DNA of 64,000 bases from Leptospirillum ferrooxidans C2-3 (GTDB lineage Bacteria; Nitrospirota; Leptospirillia; Leptospirillales; Leptospirillaceae). The DNA lies in contig NC_017094.1 of the NCBI RefSeq assembly GCF_000284315.1, positions 1,209,486-1,273,485 of the forward strand. Direction: 5' to 3'. Positions within the stretch are counted from its first letter, which is position 1; every line of letters starts with the position of its first letter. Position numbers and translations under genes: made by a program. This document shows, piece after piece, positions 23,077 to 31,392 of this stretch. A model generated the notes under the pieces. It saw only the letters and a list, made by a program, of their open reading frames with translations. It did not search any database and was not told the origin of the DNA.

Positions 23077-23105
23077 TTGACAGATTGATTTGTTCCTGAT
23101 AAATT
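23077..23105 (+). promoter_or_regulatory. Sigma-70-like promoter upstream of the cold-shock gene
   Basis: TTGACA (23077-23082), a 17-base spacer and TAAATT (23100-23105). It would start transcription near 23112, giving a leader of about 150 bases before the cold-shock start, a length typical of csp mRNAs. Confidence 0.6.
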
Positions 23106-23162
23106 AGGAATGTGGGTTTCAAGAAGGTGTGGTTAATTTCAGGATTGTCTTCAGGACGGAAT

Positions 23163-23210
23163 GAAAAGCCGCAGCTTGAATTTGGAGCTCGCGGTTTTTT
23201 TTTACTGCGG
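23163..23210 (+). promoter_or_regulatory. Terminator/antiterminator-like structure in the csp leader
   Basis: CCGC plus AGCT (23169-23176) pairs with AGCT and GCGG (ending 23194), flanked by AAAA/TTTT pairing and nine T (23195-23203): an intrinsic terminator. The same CCGCAG (23169-23174) can pair instead with CTGCGG (23205-23210), which would break the terminator. It may instead simply end the DUF1207 transcript. Confidence 0.55.
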
Positions 23211-23258
23211 GACGCCCACATCTACTGACCGTTGGTTTATATCAAGGAGGAACACGTA

Positions 23259-23465
23259 ATGGCAAGAGGACATGTTAAGTGGTTTAATGCAAACAAAGGC
23301 TATGGCTTTATTTCCCAAGAGAACGGTGAGGACATTTTTGTTCACTACACCGCCATCGGCGGATCCGGATTTAAAACCCTTGAAGAAGGTCAGCTTGTGG
23401 AATTCGAGATCCAGAGTGGGTCCAAGGGACCTCAAGCCGCCAATGTGACAAAGGTTAACGCCTAA
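23259..23465 (+). CDS. Cold-shock protein (CspA family)
   Basis: A 68-aa single cold-shock domain. RNP1 KGYGFIS and RNP2 DIFVHY are both intact, with the N-terminal KWFNANKG and the C-terminal [10 protein letters not shown]. It binds single-stranded RNA/DNA as a chaperone. The start has AGGAGG eight bases upstream, so the longer reading frame from 23232 is rejected. The ~150-base leader carries a terminator-like hairpin, so expression may be attenuated. The transcript probably ends at the 23641 terminator. Confidence 0.96.
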   Translation: MARGHVKWFNANKGYGFISQENGEDIFVHYTAIGGSGFKTLEEGQLVEFEIQSGSKGPQAANVTKVNA

Positions 23466-23640
23466 TTCACATTTGCTAAAACCGCCGATAAAGAACGTGT
23501 GGTTTTTGGCTTGTTGCTCCAAGCATCTTGAGTGAATCGTTCAAGCTCTTTCTTCAAGTGCTTTGATTGGTTAAGGATGGATCTCTAGGAACAAAGGTCA
23601 TCATAAATCACTGATTCCATTGGCAGTTATTAGAATTAAG

Positions 23641-23668
23641 GAGGAGGGGAAACCCTCCTCTTTTTTTA
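23641..23668 (+). terminator. Rho-independent terminator
   Basis: GAGGAGGG, loop GAAA, CCCTCCTC then seven T. A textbook plus-strand terminator, about 175 bases after the cold-shock gene. Confidence 0.85.
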
Positions 23669-23734
23669 TCTTAACTCCTCCACCCGATGAGATTCCTTTC
23701 GGGTGAACCCGGCCGCTTCAATGTGATTTTGTCT

Positions 23735-25117
23735 CTAATCTCCCTCAAACGGGCGAATCCCAAGTTTTTTCATCTTCCGCCACAATGTGGTTCTACTCAT
23801 CCCCAACAATTCTGACGTTCTCCCGATTTCCCCTTCTGCAGAACGGAGGGACTGGATGATCAGCTCCCTTTCGCTAGCCATTTCTTCAGGGTCCTCAAAT
23901 CCTCCTCCTGACAAATCGAGCATAATCGATTTCAGCTCTTCCTTGACCCAACTGACTGGAACTTTTTCAGCAGAAGCGAAAGAACCCAGCAAGTAGTCCA
24001 GAAAAGAGAAAAGTTCACGAATGTTCCCCGGCCAGGAGTAGGACTGGAGTGCTTTCATTGCATCAGGTAGAACAAGCGGAGGAGGGGTCTTGTTTTCCTG
24101 CTCCCATTGTTGAAATTTCCAGTTGAGCAGGTCGGGAATCTCTTCAAGCTGTTCACGAAGGGGAGGGATCCGAATCGTTTTTCCCCTTATCCGGTAGAAA
24201 AAGTCGGGGCGTAACCTTCCATTTGACAGAAGGGCAGATAGAGGCTCGTTTGTGGCGACCAGGATCCTTGTATCAATAGAGATCTCTGCGGAGGAGCCGA
24301 GTGGGACCAAAGTTTTTCGGTCCAGAAATCTCAGAAGCTTCATCTGGATTGAGAGAGACATGTTCTGAAGTTCATCAATAAAAAGGGTCCCTTTGTCCGA
24401 TGATTCCAGACGGCCTTTCTGATCTCCGATTGCTCCGGTGAAGGTTCCTTTTCTATGGCCAAACAAAAGCGAGTCAGCAATTTCGTTTGAAAAATGTGTT
24501 GCGTCGAGAACGACAAACGGTCCTTTTTTTCTGGGACCATTTTCATGAATCATCCTGGCGAGAAACTCTTTCCCGGTTCCGGTTTCCCCCTCAATAATAA
24601 TTGGCAGGGATGTTTGTCCCGGTCCGGAGATGATCTTCATCAAGGAAGCGTTAAATTGTTCTCCCGGAAGAGAGGAAGAGGTTCTGGGAAGAATCTTCCG
24701 ATTTTCCACATTGCTCAAATCGTTGCTTGATTCCGGGCGGGGAGGGGAAAAGGTTTTCAGGACTCCCTGAAGCTCGCTTCCCAGGGAAAGAATGCTGGTT
24801 TGAACTGTTATCAGTTTTTCATCATGATTGCTTAAGCATGCTGGTGTGGATTCAAGTGTCAGCGGACCCTCAGCGACAGTCCTTTTGAAAGTGCAGGCTG
24901 AGCGGCAAAGCTCCGAGCCAAGAATGGTTTTGCAGGGAAGTCCCTCAAGTCGGTCGTCAGATGCGATACAAAGCTGTTTTTTGGCGCCGGCATTGATCGC
25001 ATGAATTCTGAAGTCGGAGCCAACGATAACCTGTGGTTCCTTGGAGGCTTCAAGTATGGCCCTCAGAAGTTCATTTGAGTTGATATCCACTTGATCCAAT
25101 CGGACCCCCTTCATCAT
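23735..25117 (-). CDS. Sigma-54-dependent transcriptional activator, PAS-AAA-Fis type
   Basis: A 460-aa bacterial enhancer-binding protein. Residues 15-125 form a PAS-like sensor with a Cys pattern (GLPCKTILGSELCRSACTF), suggesting a metal or redox ligand. The AAA+ domain has GETGTGKEF (Walker A), the sigma-54 contact loop GTFTGA in place of the usual GAFTGA, GTLFIDEL (Walker B) and NIRELF. A C-terminal Fis-type helix-turn-helix (GRTSELLGMSRTTLWRKM) binds DNA. The target genes are unknown; neighbours do not reveal a partner kinase. It is transcribed away from the outer-membrane gene at 25239, on the same strand. Confidence 0.9.
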   Translation of the reverse strand: MMKGVRLDQVDINSNELLRAILEASKEPQVIVGSDFRIHAINAGAKKQLCIASDDRLEGLPCKTILGSELCRSACTFKRTVAEGPLTLESTPACLSNHDEKLITVQTSILSLGSELQGVLKTFSPPRPESSNDLSNVENRKILPRTSSSLPGEQFNASLMKIISGPGQTSLPIIIEGETGTGKEFLARMIHENGPRKKGPFVVLDATHFSNEIADSLLFGHRKGTFTGAIGDQKGRLESSDKGTLFIDELQNMSLSIQMKLLRFLDRKTLVPLGSSAEISIDTRILVATNEPLSALLSNGRLRPDFFYRIRGKTIRIPPLREQLEEIPDLLNWKFQQWEQENKTPPPLVLPDAMKALQSYSWPGNIRELFSFLDYLLGSFASAEKVPVSWVKEELKSIMLDLSGGGFEDPEEMASERELIIQSLRSAEGEIGRTSELLGMSRTTLWRKMKKLGIRPFEGD

Positions 25118-25238
25118 CTGTTGCTAAATATGTTCTGCAGAAACGGCAGGAAGGCGTTTACCGGATTGTTTGCACTGGCGCCCACCCGACGATCTCTAGC
25201 GCAATGGTTTGAATTGGGTCGGGCGCGAGGTCTATCGA

Positions 25239-25802
25239 TTACAAATGCATCCCTATGGTCAGGGGGAACTCGATCAGAGATCCTCCCAGGAAATGGGACT
25301 GGGGGAAAACATTCACTCGGGCTTCTGCAAAAAAACGACTGAATGAATAGCCGATCCCTCCTCCATAGAGCGGCAAAAGCTCACCTCCCTGGGGAAAGAA
25401 GACAGGAGCAATCCCGATGGTTCCGATGACGTAGAAATCACCCGGGTCGGATTTGATCAGACGAAGTCCCGGACCAAAGGTGAGCGGGACCAGAAAAATG
25501 CCTGGAGAGGGGTAGTTTTCAAGCGTTGCGGAAAAACGAACAAAAAATGTGTCATTCAGAAAACCGTCTTCATTTCCGCCGATACCCCATCCAAGATCGG
25601 GCGAAACACCTGATTGGGAGGGAGTCAATGCCCCTGGCAGGAACTCTCCGTACACTCCTGGGATAAACCCACTGTCAGCTGAGGCAACAGTGGGTGAAAA
25701 AAATGGAATCAATGCCATAAAAAAGAATAAAATATAAGCATTTGATTGCCTTTTTAATTTTTTGACATGTTGAAAGAGACTGCTCAGAATGATACCCTCC
25801 AA
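25239..25802 (-). CDS. Exported beta-barrel-like protein, unknown function
   Basis: A 187-aa protein with a signal peptide (ILFFFMALIPFFSPTVASADS). The mature part is rich in Gly, Phe and Tyr in alternating patterns (VIGTIGIAPVFFPQGG and YGGGIGYSFSRFF), as in small outer-membrane barrels. The start is uncertain. The annotated TTG at 25802 contains the GGAGG itself, so the real start may be ATT 25790 or CTG 25787, both in frame behind that GGAGG. No family recognised. Confidence 0.6.
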   Translation of the reverse strand: MEGIILSSLFQHVKKLKRQSNAYILFFFMALIPFFSPTVASADSGFIPGVYGEFLPGALTPSQSGVSPDLGWGIGGNEDGFLNDTFFVRFSATLENYPSPGIFLVPLTFGPGLRLIKSDPGDFYVIGTIGIAPVFFPQGGELLPLYGGGIGYSFSRFFAEARVNVFPQSHFLGGSLIEFPLTIGMHL

Positions 25803-25858
25803 AAGATTTGAAAATGGACGACAAGCACGTTGGCGGAAAATAAAAAGGGGCTTGCACT

Positions 25859-26512
25859 ATGGTTTACCGTTGTCGAATATGGTCCATTATACTTTTTATA
25901 GGCCTGATATGTCCAATGACCGGTCTATTGCCCGTTGGCGAAAATAGGATCGATCAGGCTTGGGGAGACAGCTCGAATACCAACCCCACTCCGTTTCCAC
26001 CCCTTTTTGGAACAGCTTTTGGCGGTCCATCATCCCAGTCCGATCAGACAACCCAAAAAGATCCACTTTTAAAATACCCCTCACAGGGTCACGTTTTTGT
26101 GTCGGATCCATCCCAGTGTCAATCGTTTGCGTATTCCTCAGATCCACCCAATTCCGGAGCGATGACTCACGAATGGATTCCTCAGCCACAAACACCCCTC
26201 AAGGATATTTCGAACTGCACCATCGTTCATGTTTTGTCAAAAGGAAATGTTCTGCTTTTTGTCAATCCGAAGAAGCTTGATCCGGAGACACTAAAAGCCA
26301 TTGATAGACTCAAGGGGCCACCAAAGCCTCCTTCAGCATTTCTGTCGCAGGAGCAGATAGGGTATGCTGTCCTGGTGATTACCACAGAAAAATACAAGGA
26401 CCCGATTCTCTTGGCTGCATGGAGACGTTTGCTCCCGTTATCGACGTGGGATCAAATCATCGTGAATGGATTCATCTCGAACCATCTCGGAAATCCTCAC
26501 AGGGGAGAGTAG
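25859..26512 (+). CDS. Exported protein of unknown function
   Basis: A 217-aa protein with an N-terminal hydrophobic segment (IILFIGLICPMTGLLPVG) and AAGGGG eight bases before the ATG. The middle is Pro/Ser/Gln-rich and low in complexity; two Cys occur in the mature part (PSQCQSF and SNCTIVH). No recognised domain. It lies divergent from the preceding barrel-like gene, 56 bases apart, so the two may share a regulatory region. It precedes the Mla-type operon by 80 bases. Confidence 0.55.
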   Translation: MVYRCRIWSIILFIGLICPMTGLLPVGENRIDQAWGDSSNTNPTPFPPLFGTAFGGPSSQSDQTTQKDPLLKYPSQGHVFVSDPSQCQSFAYSSDPPNSGAMTHEWIPQPQTPLKDISNCTIVHVLSKGNVLLFVNPKKLDPETLKAIDRLKGPPKPPSAFLSQEQIGYAVLVITTEKYKDPILLAAWRRLLPLSTWDQIIVNGFISNHLGNPHRGE

Positions 26513-26592
26513 TTCCTCCTGTAATTCGCAAATAATGTATATTATGTAAACTACGAAGTCATCATAGGTGACAAACGATATGAGCCATTAAG

Positions 26593-27375
26593 ATGGATGC
26601 CATTTTTCACCGATTGAATTTTTTTCGAATCTTTTTTTATCTGAGGGACCTCTTCCAAATCATCCTGACCTCTTTTTATGATTTGGGCTCGATCCTTGTG
26701 AAAAGGCGAAGCTACGTTCCTCTTCTGCTTCAGCAGATTCTTTCAATCGGTTTTGATGCCATTCCCATTCTGACGATTGTCGGACTCCTGCTCGGTATGG
26801 GCACAGTTGCCGAGGCCGGCCTTGAACTTCCCAAGCTTGGAATCCAGAATCTTGTCGGAACCATCATTATTCATATTATTCTGAGAATTGTTGGCCCTTT
26901 CGCCACGGCCATGGTTGTGATCGCCCGGTCTGCTTCCGCCATATCCGTTGAGATCGGTAACATGAGAGTTTCGGGAGAGCTCGACACGATCGAGATGCTT
27001 GGGGTGAATCTTTCTTTTTTCCTGATCACTCCGAGAATTGTGGGTGTTTTGATCTCGATGATGGCTTTGACCTTCTATTTCGCCATCTGCTCGTTTACCG
27101 GCGGTTTCCTGATGGGACTCTTTGGCCTATCGATGCCCATGGTGTCGCTGATTGAAAGCCTCAAGACCAGCCTTACGCTTTCAGACCTTCTCGTACCACT
27201 GATGGACAGCGCGGCCTTTGGCCTGATCATTGCCGCTGTTGCGGTTTATCATGGGCTTTCCGTAGGCCAGTCTCCGAATGATGTTCCCCGGGAAACCAAC
27301 AAGGCCCTCGTCAATGCGATTGTTTTATGCACGCTGGTTCTGACTGTTATCCAGATCTTCCTGATCTTTGCCTGA
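26593..27375 (+). CDS. mlaE: Mla-type lipid ABC transporter permease (MlaE)
   Basis: A 260-aa MlaE/YrbE permease of the Mla phospholipid (or lipid) transport system in the inner membrane. It has about five hydrophobic segments, with the characteristic EIGNMRVSGELDTIEMLGV loop that contacts the ATPase, and LITPRIVG. Length matches the family. The operon continues with the ATP-binding and MCE subunits in the order mlaE-mlaF-mlaD. It probably moves lipids between inner and outer membranes, as in diderm bacteria. Confidence 0.92.
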   Translation: MDAIFHRLNFFRIFFYLRDLFQIILTSFYDLGSILVKRRSYVPLLLQQILSIGFDAIPILTIVGLLLGMGTVAEAGLELPKLGIQNLVGTIIIHIILRIVGPFATAMVVIARSASAISVEIGNMRVSGELDTIEMLGVNLSFFLITPRIVGVLISMMALTFYFAICSFTGGFLMGLFGLSMPMVSLIESLKTSLTLSDLLVPLMDSAAFGLIIAAVAVYHGLSVGQSPNDVPRETNKALVNAIVLCTLVLTVIQIFLIFA

Positions 27376-27419
27376 TCGCAGAACTTTAAAAAGATTCATC
27401 TGATCTGAAAGGACCATTC

Positions 27420-28151
27420 ATGGCGACCGATACCCTTTTGGAGCTGGAAAATGCGACATTCCTTCCTCTGGGAAGCGATGGTCCCCAGCTATCATCGGTT
27501 TATCTTGATATTTTGAAGGGAGAACACACCTACATCCTGGGAAAGGCCGGGACAGGAAAATCTCTCCTGGTCAAATCCATCATGGGGCTGATTCCTCTTT
27601 CAAGCGGGAGCTACTCAGCCTTTGGCCGATCCATGAAAGATCCGGACAACCTGACACTCCATTATGTTCGAAAAAAGATCGGCCTTCTTCCTGAAAACGG
27701 GATTTTACTGAACTCCCTGACTGTCAGGGAGAATCTGGCGTTTCCCCTGAAATACCTGAGCCAGAATAAAAATGAACGGCCTTATGAAACCGTCGATCAG
27801 CTTCTGATAGACCATCAGATGGAAAAAATCGCGCATTTGTACCCCTACCAGATCGGGATCAACGCACAGAAAAGCATTGGTCTCCTGAGAGCTCTGCTGT
27901 TTTCTCCGGGACTGATCATTCTCGATGACCCGTATGAAGGACTTGATCAGGACGGAATCGCCCTTTTCCATCAATACTTTAAAGCCATTTTAGAGAAACA
28001 GCATACGACCATCCTCCTTTTTTCAAGAAAGCCGATCAGCCCCAAGGGGATTTTCAAGAGATACCTGCTCATGGAAATCGGTAACACTTTTCAAAAGACA
28101 GATGGCGAGGATTCCCGATTCCTGAAGTTTCCCGAAACGTTTCAGCATTAA
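27420..28151 (+). CDS. mlaF: Mla-type ATP-binding subunit with degenerate motifs
   Basis: A 243-aa ABC ATPase partner of MlaE. Walker A is intact (GKAGTGKS, near residue 41). The Q-loop Gln is replaced by Glu (GLLPENG). The LSGG signature reads IGIN (YQIGINAQKSIG). Walker B LIILDDP has Asp where the catalytic Glu is expected. The H-switch His is absent (LLFSRKP). It can be recognised as MlaF from position and overall fold motifs, but several catalytic elements are altered, so ATP hydrolysis may be weak or supplied differently. See findings. Confidence 0.82.
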   Translation: MATDTLLELENATFLPLGSDGPQLSSVYLDILKGEHTYILGKAGTGKSLLVKSIMGLIPLSSGSYSAFGRSMKDPDNLTLHYVRKKIGLLPENGILLNSLTVRENLAFPLKYLSQNKNERPYETVDQLLIDHQMEKIAHLYPYQIGINAQKSIGLLRALLFSPGLIILDDPYEGLDQDGIALFHQYFKAILEKQHTTILLFSRKPISPKGIFKRYLLMEIGNTFQKTDGEDSRFLKFPETFQH

Positions 28152-28351
28152 CAAGAAAGCCTTTTCTGAAAGTTTAAAGGTTGTCAAATGGAGCAATCAT
28201 CAATATGATCTAATGACCATCTGTTCACGTCAGCCTTATTCTGGACAAGCAACTCGTTTTGACAACATAAAACACACGGTTCAATGCCAATCACACGAAC
28301 CCGCGAGGAGCCTGTGGCAGAAAACCATTCATTCCTGAGACAAAAAAAATC

Positions 28352-29266
28352 ATGAAACTTCATTATGTTCACCGGGAAAACGAAAAACGACTGGAGAGGC
28401 TTGCTGCCTTTTTTCTTCTCATCCCCCTGTTGGGCTTCTTTTTTGGTCTGTATGAAGTGGCCGTCAATCAGCACGCCTTTGACAAAAGGTATCGGATCTA
28501 TACGATTCTCGACCAGTCCTTCGGTATTGTCCCTGGCGTTCCTGTCAAGCTTGCCGGTATCTCCATCGGAGAGGTGAAATCGGTAGACTTTACCAAGCTG
28601 AACCAGATCCGTGTCGAAATGGAGGTTCTCAGAAAGTACTCTCCCAAAATCCGGCAGGATTCCTTCATTACCGTTGAAAAGTCCGGGATCATTTCCGGAG
28701 ACGTGACCCTCAGGATCAGTCTGGGTTCTCCATGGCTTCCGGTCATCCTTCCAAACCACAGGATCAAGGGCGAGGCGCCGCTGACTCTCGACCAGATCAT
28801 GGCAAAGCTTAATCCGACGATCTTGAACCTCCAGAGGATTGTCGCCAATATTGCCGACCTTTCGGATTCTGTCGATCGCGGAAAAGGAACGGTCGGGGCC
28901 ATTTTGAAGCGACAGGAAATTTATGACGAACTTCGGGATACCGCCGGGAATGTCCGGCAAACTTCTGAAAAGGTGCGAGACTCCGTTGACCGGCTTCCGT
29001 CGATCATGAAAAATGTCGATCTCTCCATCAAGGATGTCAAAGCGGCCACACCCAAGCTGGCACCGATTTCAAAGTCGGCACTGTCATTGGTTGTTGATAC
29101 CAAGAAAACCATATCCAATGCGGACGAAATCCTGGAAAGCCTTCAGCAGAGCTGGCCTCTTCGGGATTTGATCCAGACACCACAGGCCACATTGCCCTTG
29201 GGCCAGTCGACAAGGGATTCCCTTCCCTATCCGCAACCATCGTCTGCCGGAGGGAAGTCACCATGA
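28352..29266 (+). CDS. mlaD: MCE-domain lipid-binding protein (MlaD family)
   Basis: A 304-aa protein with one N-terminal membrane helix (LAAFFLLIPLLGFFFGLYEVAV) then an MCE domain: YTILDQSFGIVPGVPVKLAGISIGEVKSV, which carries the G-L/V-x-G-x-x-V motif. A long C-terminal helical/coiled tail (SVDRLPSIMKNVDLSIKDV) follows. Longer than E. coli MlaD (183 aa), like MCE proteins with extended tails. About 200 bases separate it from mlaF, and a short frame ending in ATGA over its start lies in that gap. It is coupled to the next gene by an ATGA overlap. Confidence 0.88.
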   Translation: MKLHYVHRENEKRLERLAAFFLLIPLLGFFFGLYEVAVNQHAFDKRYRIYTILDQSFGIVPGVPVKLAGISIGEVKSVDFTKLNQIRVEMEVLRKYSPKIRQDSFITVEKSGIISGDVTLRISLGSPWLPVILPNHRIKGEAPLTLDQIMAKLNPTILNLQRIVANIADLSDSVDRGKGTVGAILKRQEIYDELRDTAGNVRQTSEKVRDSVDRLPSIMKNVDLSIKDVKAATPKLAPISKSALSLVVDTKKTISNADEILESLQQSWPLRDLIQTPQATLPLGQSTRDSLPYPQPSSAGGKSP

Positions 29267-30201
29267 GTCTTTCTTCCTTCAAACAGCGAAAAGCCGTTCT
29301 TCTTCTGGCAGGATTCTTTCTTTTGTCTTTGGGGTCATGTTCATGGTCTTCCCATCAGTTAAAAGGGAATATGCTCAAGGCCAACGATAATCTTTTGAGT
29401 GCTTCTAAGCTGATTGATGCGGGTCATCCCGAAGAAGCGCTCATTGTCCTGAGATCGGCACTTCATCAATATCAGCTGGTTGGCAATCTCCCTCTTTCTG
29501 TCCAGACGATGAACCAGATCGGTTCCCTCTATGCAAGGACACAGCAACAATATTCCCTTGCAGTGTTATGGTTTCAGCGATCTCTGGCAATCGCGACCAT
29601 CCTTTCGGATCCTTCACTGGAGTCGGATACTCTCGCACTTGTGGCCCAGGTCGAATGGCAGCTTGGTAAAACGGCTTATGCCCAAAAGGAAGTTGACGCG
29701 GGAATTGCCATTTCCAAAGGGATCAAACATGGCAAAAATCGTCATGAAGTGTTGTCCGTACTTTATTCCGTCAGAGGTTTGATCCATTCAAGACTGAACA
29801 AGCGGGATCAGGCGTTGAAAGACTTCAGGAAATCCATCGTTTACAGCAAAAAAATCAAGGATGTCAAAAAGGAATCTGAAGATCAGGGAAATATCGGAAG
29901 GCTTTATCTGATCGGAAACGATCTTCCGGATGCCCTCGTTTCGTTTCAGAAGGCACTTGTCCTTGATCAGAAGATCCAGAACCCGGAAGGGATCGCTTTT
30001 GATTCTGAGGGGCTTTCGCTGGTCTACAACAACATGAAAAGCTACAGGCAGGCCTTGATCAGGATTCTGGTCGCGATTCCGATCAGAAAGCTCCAGGGCC
30101 CAGAAGATCTCTACAAAAAAGATGTTTTACTCCTGCACGATATTGAAAATCAAAGACACCGCCCGCAGGAGCTCGTTATCCTGGACAAATGGAACAGGTA
30201 A
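29263..30201 (+). CDS. TPR-repeat lipoprotein of the Mla-type operon
   Basis: A 312-aa protein with signal peptide and lipobox (LGSC), followed by several tetratricopeptide repeats (HPEEALIVLRSALHQYQLVGN, AVLWFQRSLAIATI, DQALKDFRKSIVYSKKI, DALVSFQKALVLDQK). It starts within the mlaD stop (4-bp overlap), so it is translated with the transporter. It may be a scaffold or an outer-membrane-facing component. It is not a known Mla core subunit and is an inference from context. Confidence 0.75.
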   Translation: MSLSSFKQRKAVLLLAGFFLLSLGSCSWSSHQLKGNMLKANDNLLSASKLIDAGHPEEALIVLRSALHQYQLVGNLPLSVQTMNQIGSLYARTQQQYSLAVLWFQRSLAIATILSDPSLESDTLALVAQVEWQLGKTAYAQKEVDAGIAISKGIKHGKNRHEVLSVLYSVRGLIHSRLNKRDQALKDFRKSIVYSKKIKDVKKESEDQGNIGRLYLIGNDLPDALVSFQKALVLDQKIQNPEGIAFDSEGLSLVYNNMKSYRQALIRILVAIPIRKLQGPEDLYKKDVLLLHDIENQRHRPQELVILDKWNR

Positions 30202-30246
30202 CCGAAAGAGACTTGAAACAGGGGAAAGTCTCCTGACCATGGTTCC

Positions 30247-30468
30247 TTATTTCTTTTCTTCCCCTTTTCCCTTTACGGTCTCTTCCAGGGGGTAGCCCCA
30301 CGGATCGACTTTTGGCCGATCCGGGGGCAATTTCTTGTCCATGACCTTCTCATATTGGACCAGACGCTGAACGCCCAACCCCACAAGAAAGGCAAGCCCA
30401 ATGATACCCATGAAGATAATGATATAGTTGACGGTAGAGTTCAGATTGCTGCCGATATCTGTACCCAT
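30247..30468 (-). CDS. Small single-helix membrane protein
   Basis: A 73-aa protein with one hydrophobic segment (VNYIIIFMGIIGLAFLVGLGV) then a charged tail ending PPDRPKVDPWGYPLEETVKGKGEEKK. The ribosome site AAGGGGAACC precedes the ATG. It lies 18 bases downstream of fdhE on the same strand, last in the long minus-strand block. The PWGYP-type tail is reminiscent of respiratory/formate-associated small subunits, but no family is recognised. Confidence 0.6.
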   Translation of the reverse strand: MGTDIGSNLNSTVNYIIIFMGIIGLAFLVGLGVQRLVQYEKVMDKKLPPDRPKVDPWGYPLEETVKGKGEEKK

Positions 30469-30486
30469 GGTTCCCCTTCCCTTTGA

Positions 30487-31392
30487 TTAAAACTTTGGAC
30501 TGTCTATCCCTGGTCTGACAATGATTTCAGCTCTTCCTGGCGGCTGACCAAGTGGATGAAATCCCATTTCCATCGCAGCGAGATCCAGATGGATCCCGAG
30601 AATTTCCTGAAAGTCCGAGTCAAGATCTTCTTCCGCATAGCGCTGGTCGACGACTTTCAGATAGGAAAAACAACCTTCACAGGCGAGTATCCCCTGGTTT
30701 TCCTCGGGGTGTTTATAGAGAAGGTTAACCCGGTCCGGGTCAATCAGTCCACAGGAAGGACAGCCTTCCGGAGGGTGGGCCAACCAGGAAAAGGAACAAA
30801 AGTAGCAAAAATAACGTCGCTCGTCCGGGGAAATCGTTTGTCCGATGGACGGTGCCGCTCCACAGACCGGACACAGGGGGTAGTCCCAGTCCAGGTTACG
30901 GAGGACCGTTCTCAGTGTTTCATGAAGACGCTCAAAGGAAATTCTGAGAGACATCCTCAGAAGGTGGAGAAGCAATGGACCAGGAACCTCGGTCTCCTGG
31001 GAGACACGATCCAGGAATCCGTCGTCATGAGCCAGAATCGAACGGATAAACCAGGCCTCACCCCTTCCCGATCCCCGAAGGTAGGAGGCCATTTTTGAAG
31101 CGAGGACCTCACGCTCTCCCCCACCGGTTTTCATCACCGTGAGGATGCGTCTCATCTGACTTTCCGAATTTGTCAGGGAAATCTTTGAAAAAAGCGGCCT
31201 GTCAATCAGAGGTGTTCCTTCCTTCATTCTTTGACGGACATCCGGCTCGGAAAGACAGACAACTGGCAGAAAATCGTCCGGAGATGAGGAATTCCATATC
31301 TCCTCAATCCGGTGCTGGAATTCAAAGATATCCCTCAGGTGAGGTCTGGCCTTTATGTGAGCTGCAAGACGTTTTTCCCGATCCATAATCAT
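30487..31392 (-). CDS. fdhE: FdhE-family formate dehydrogenase accessory protein
   Basis: A 301-aa FdhE-like protein with the family's zinc/iron-ribbon pairs: CPVCGAAP, CYFC, CPSCGLID and CEGC. FdhE helps activate or mature formate dehydrogenase. The start (31392) overlaps the spoT stop by four bases, so they are coupled. No formate dehydrogenase genes are in the window. It may act on an enzyme encoded elsewhere. Confidence 0.85.
   Translation of the reverse strand: MIMDREKRLAAHIKARPHLRDIFEFQHRIEEIWNSSSPDDFLPVVCLSEPDVRQRMKEGTPLIDRPLFSKISLTNSESQMRRILTVMKTGGGEREVLASKMASYLRGSGRGEAWFIRSILAHDDGFLDRVSQETEVPGPLLLHLLRMSLRISFERLHETLRTVLRNLDWDYPLCPVCGAAPSIGQTISPDERRYFCYFCSFSWLAHPPEGCPSCGLIDPDRVNLLYKHPEENQGILACEGCFSYLKVVDQRYAEEDLDSDFQEILGIHLDLAAMEMGFHPLGQPPGRAEIIVRPGIDSPKF

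Noticed and set aside
28284-28354. 23-codon frame overlapping the mlaD start (ATGA)
   Set aside because: No ribosome site and low protein character; noted only as a possible coupling feature.
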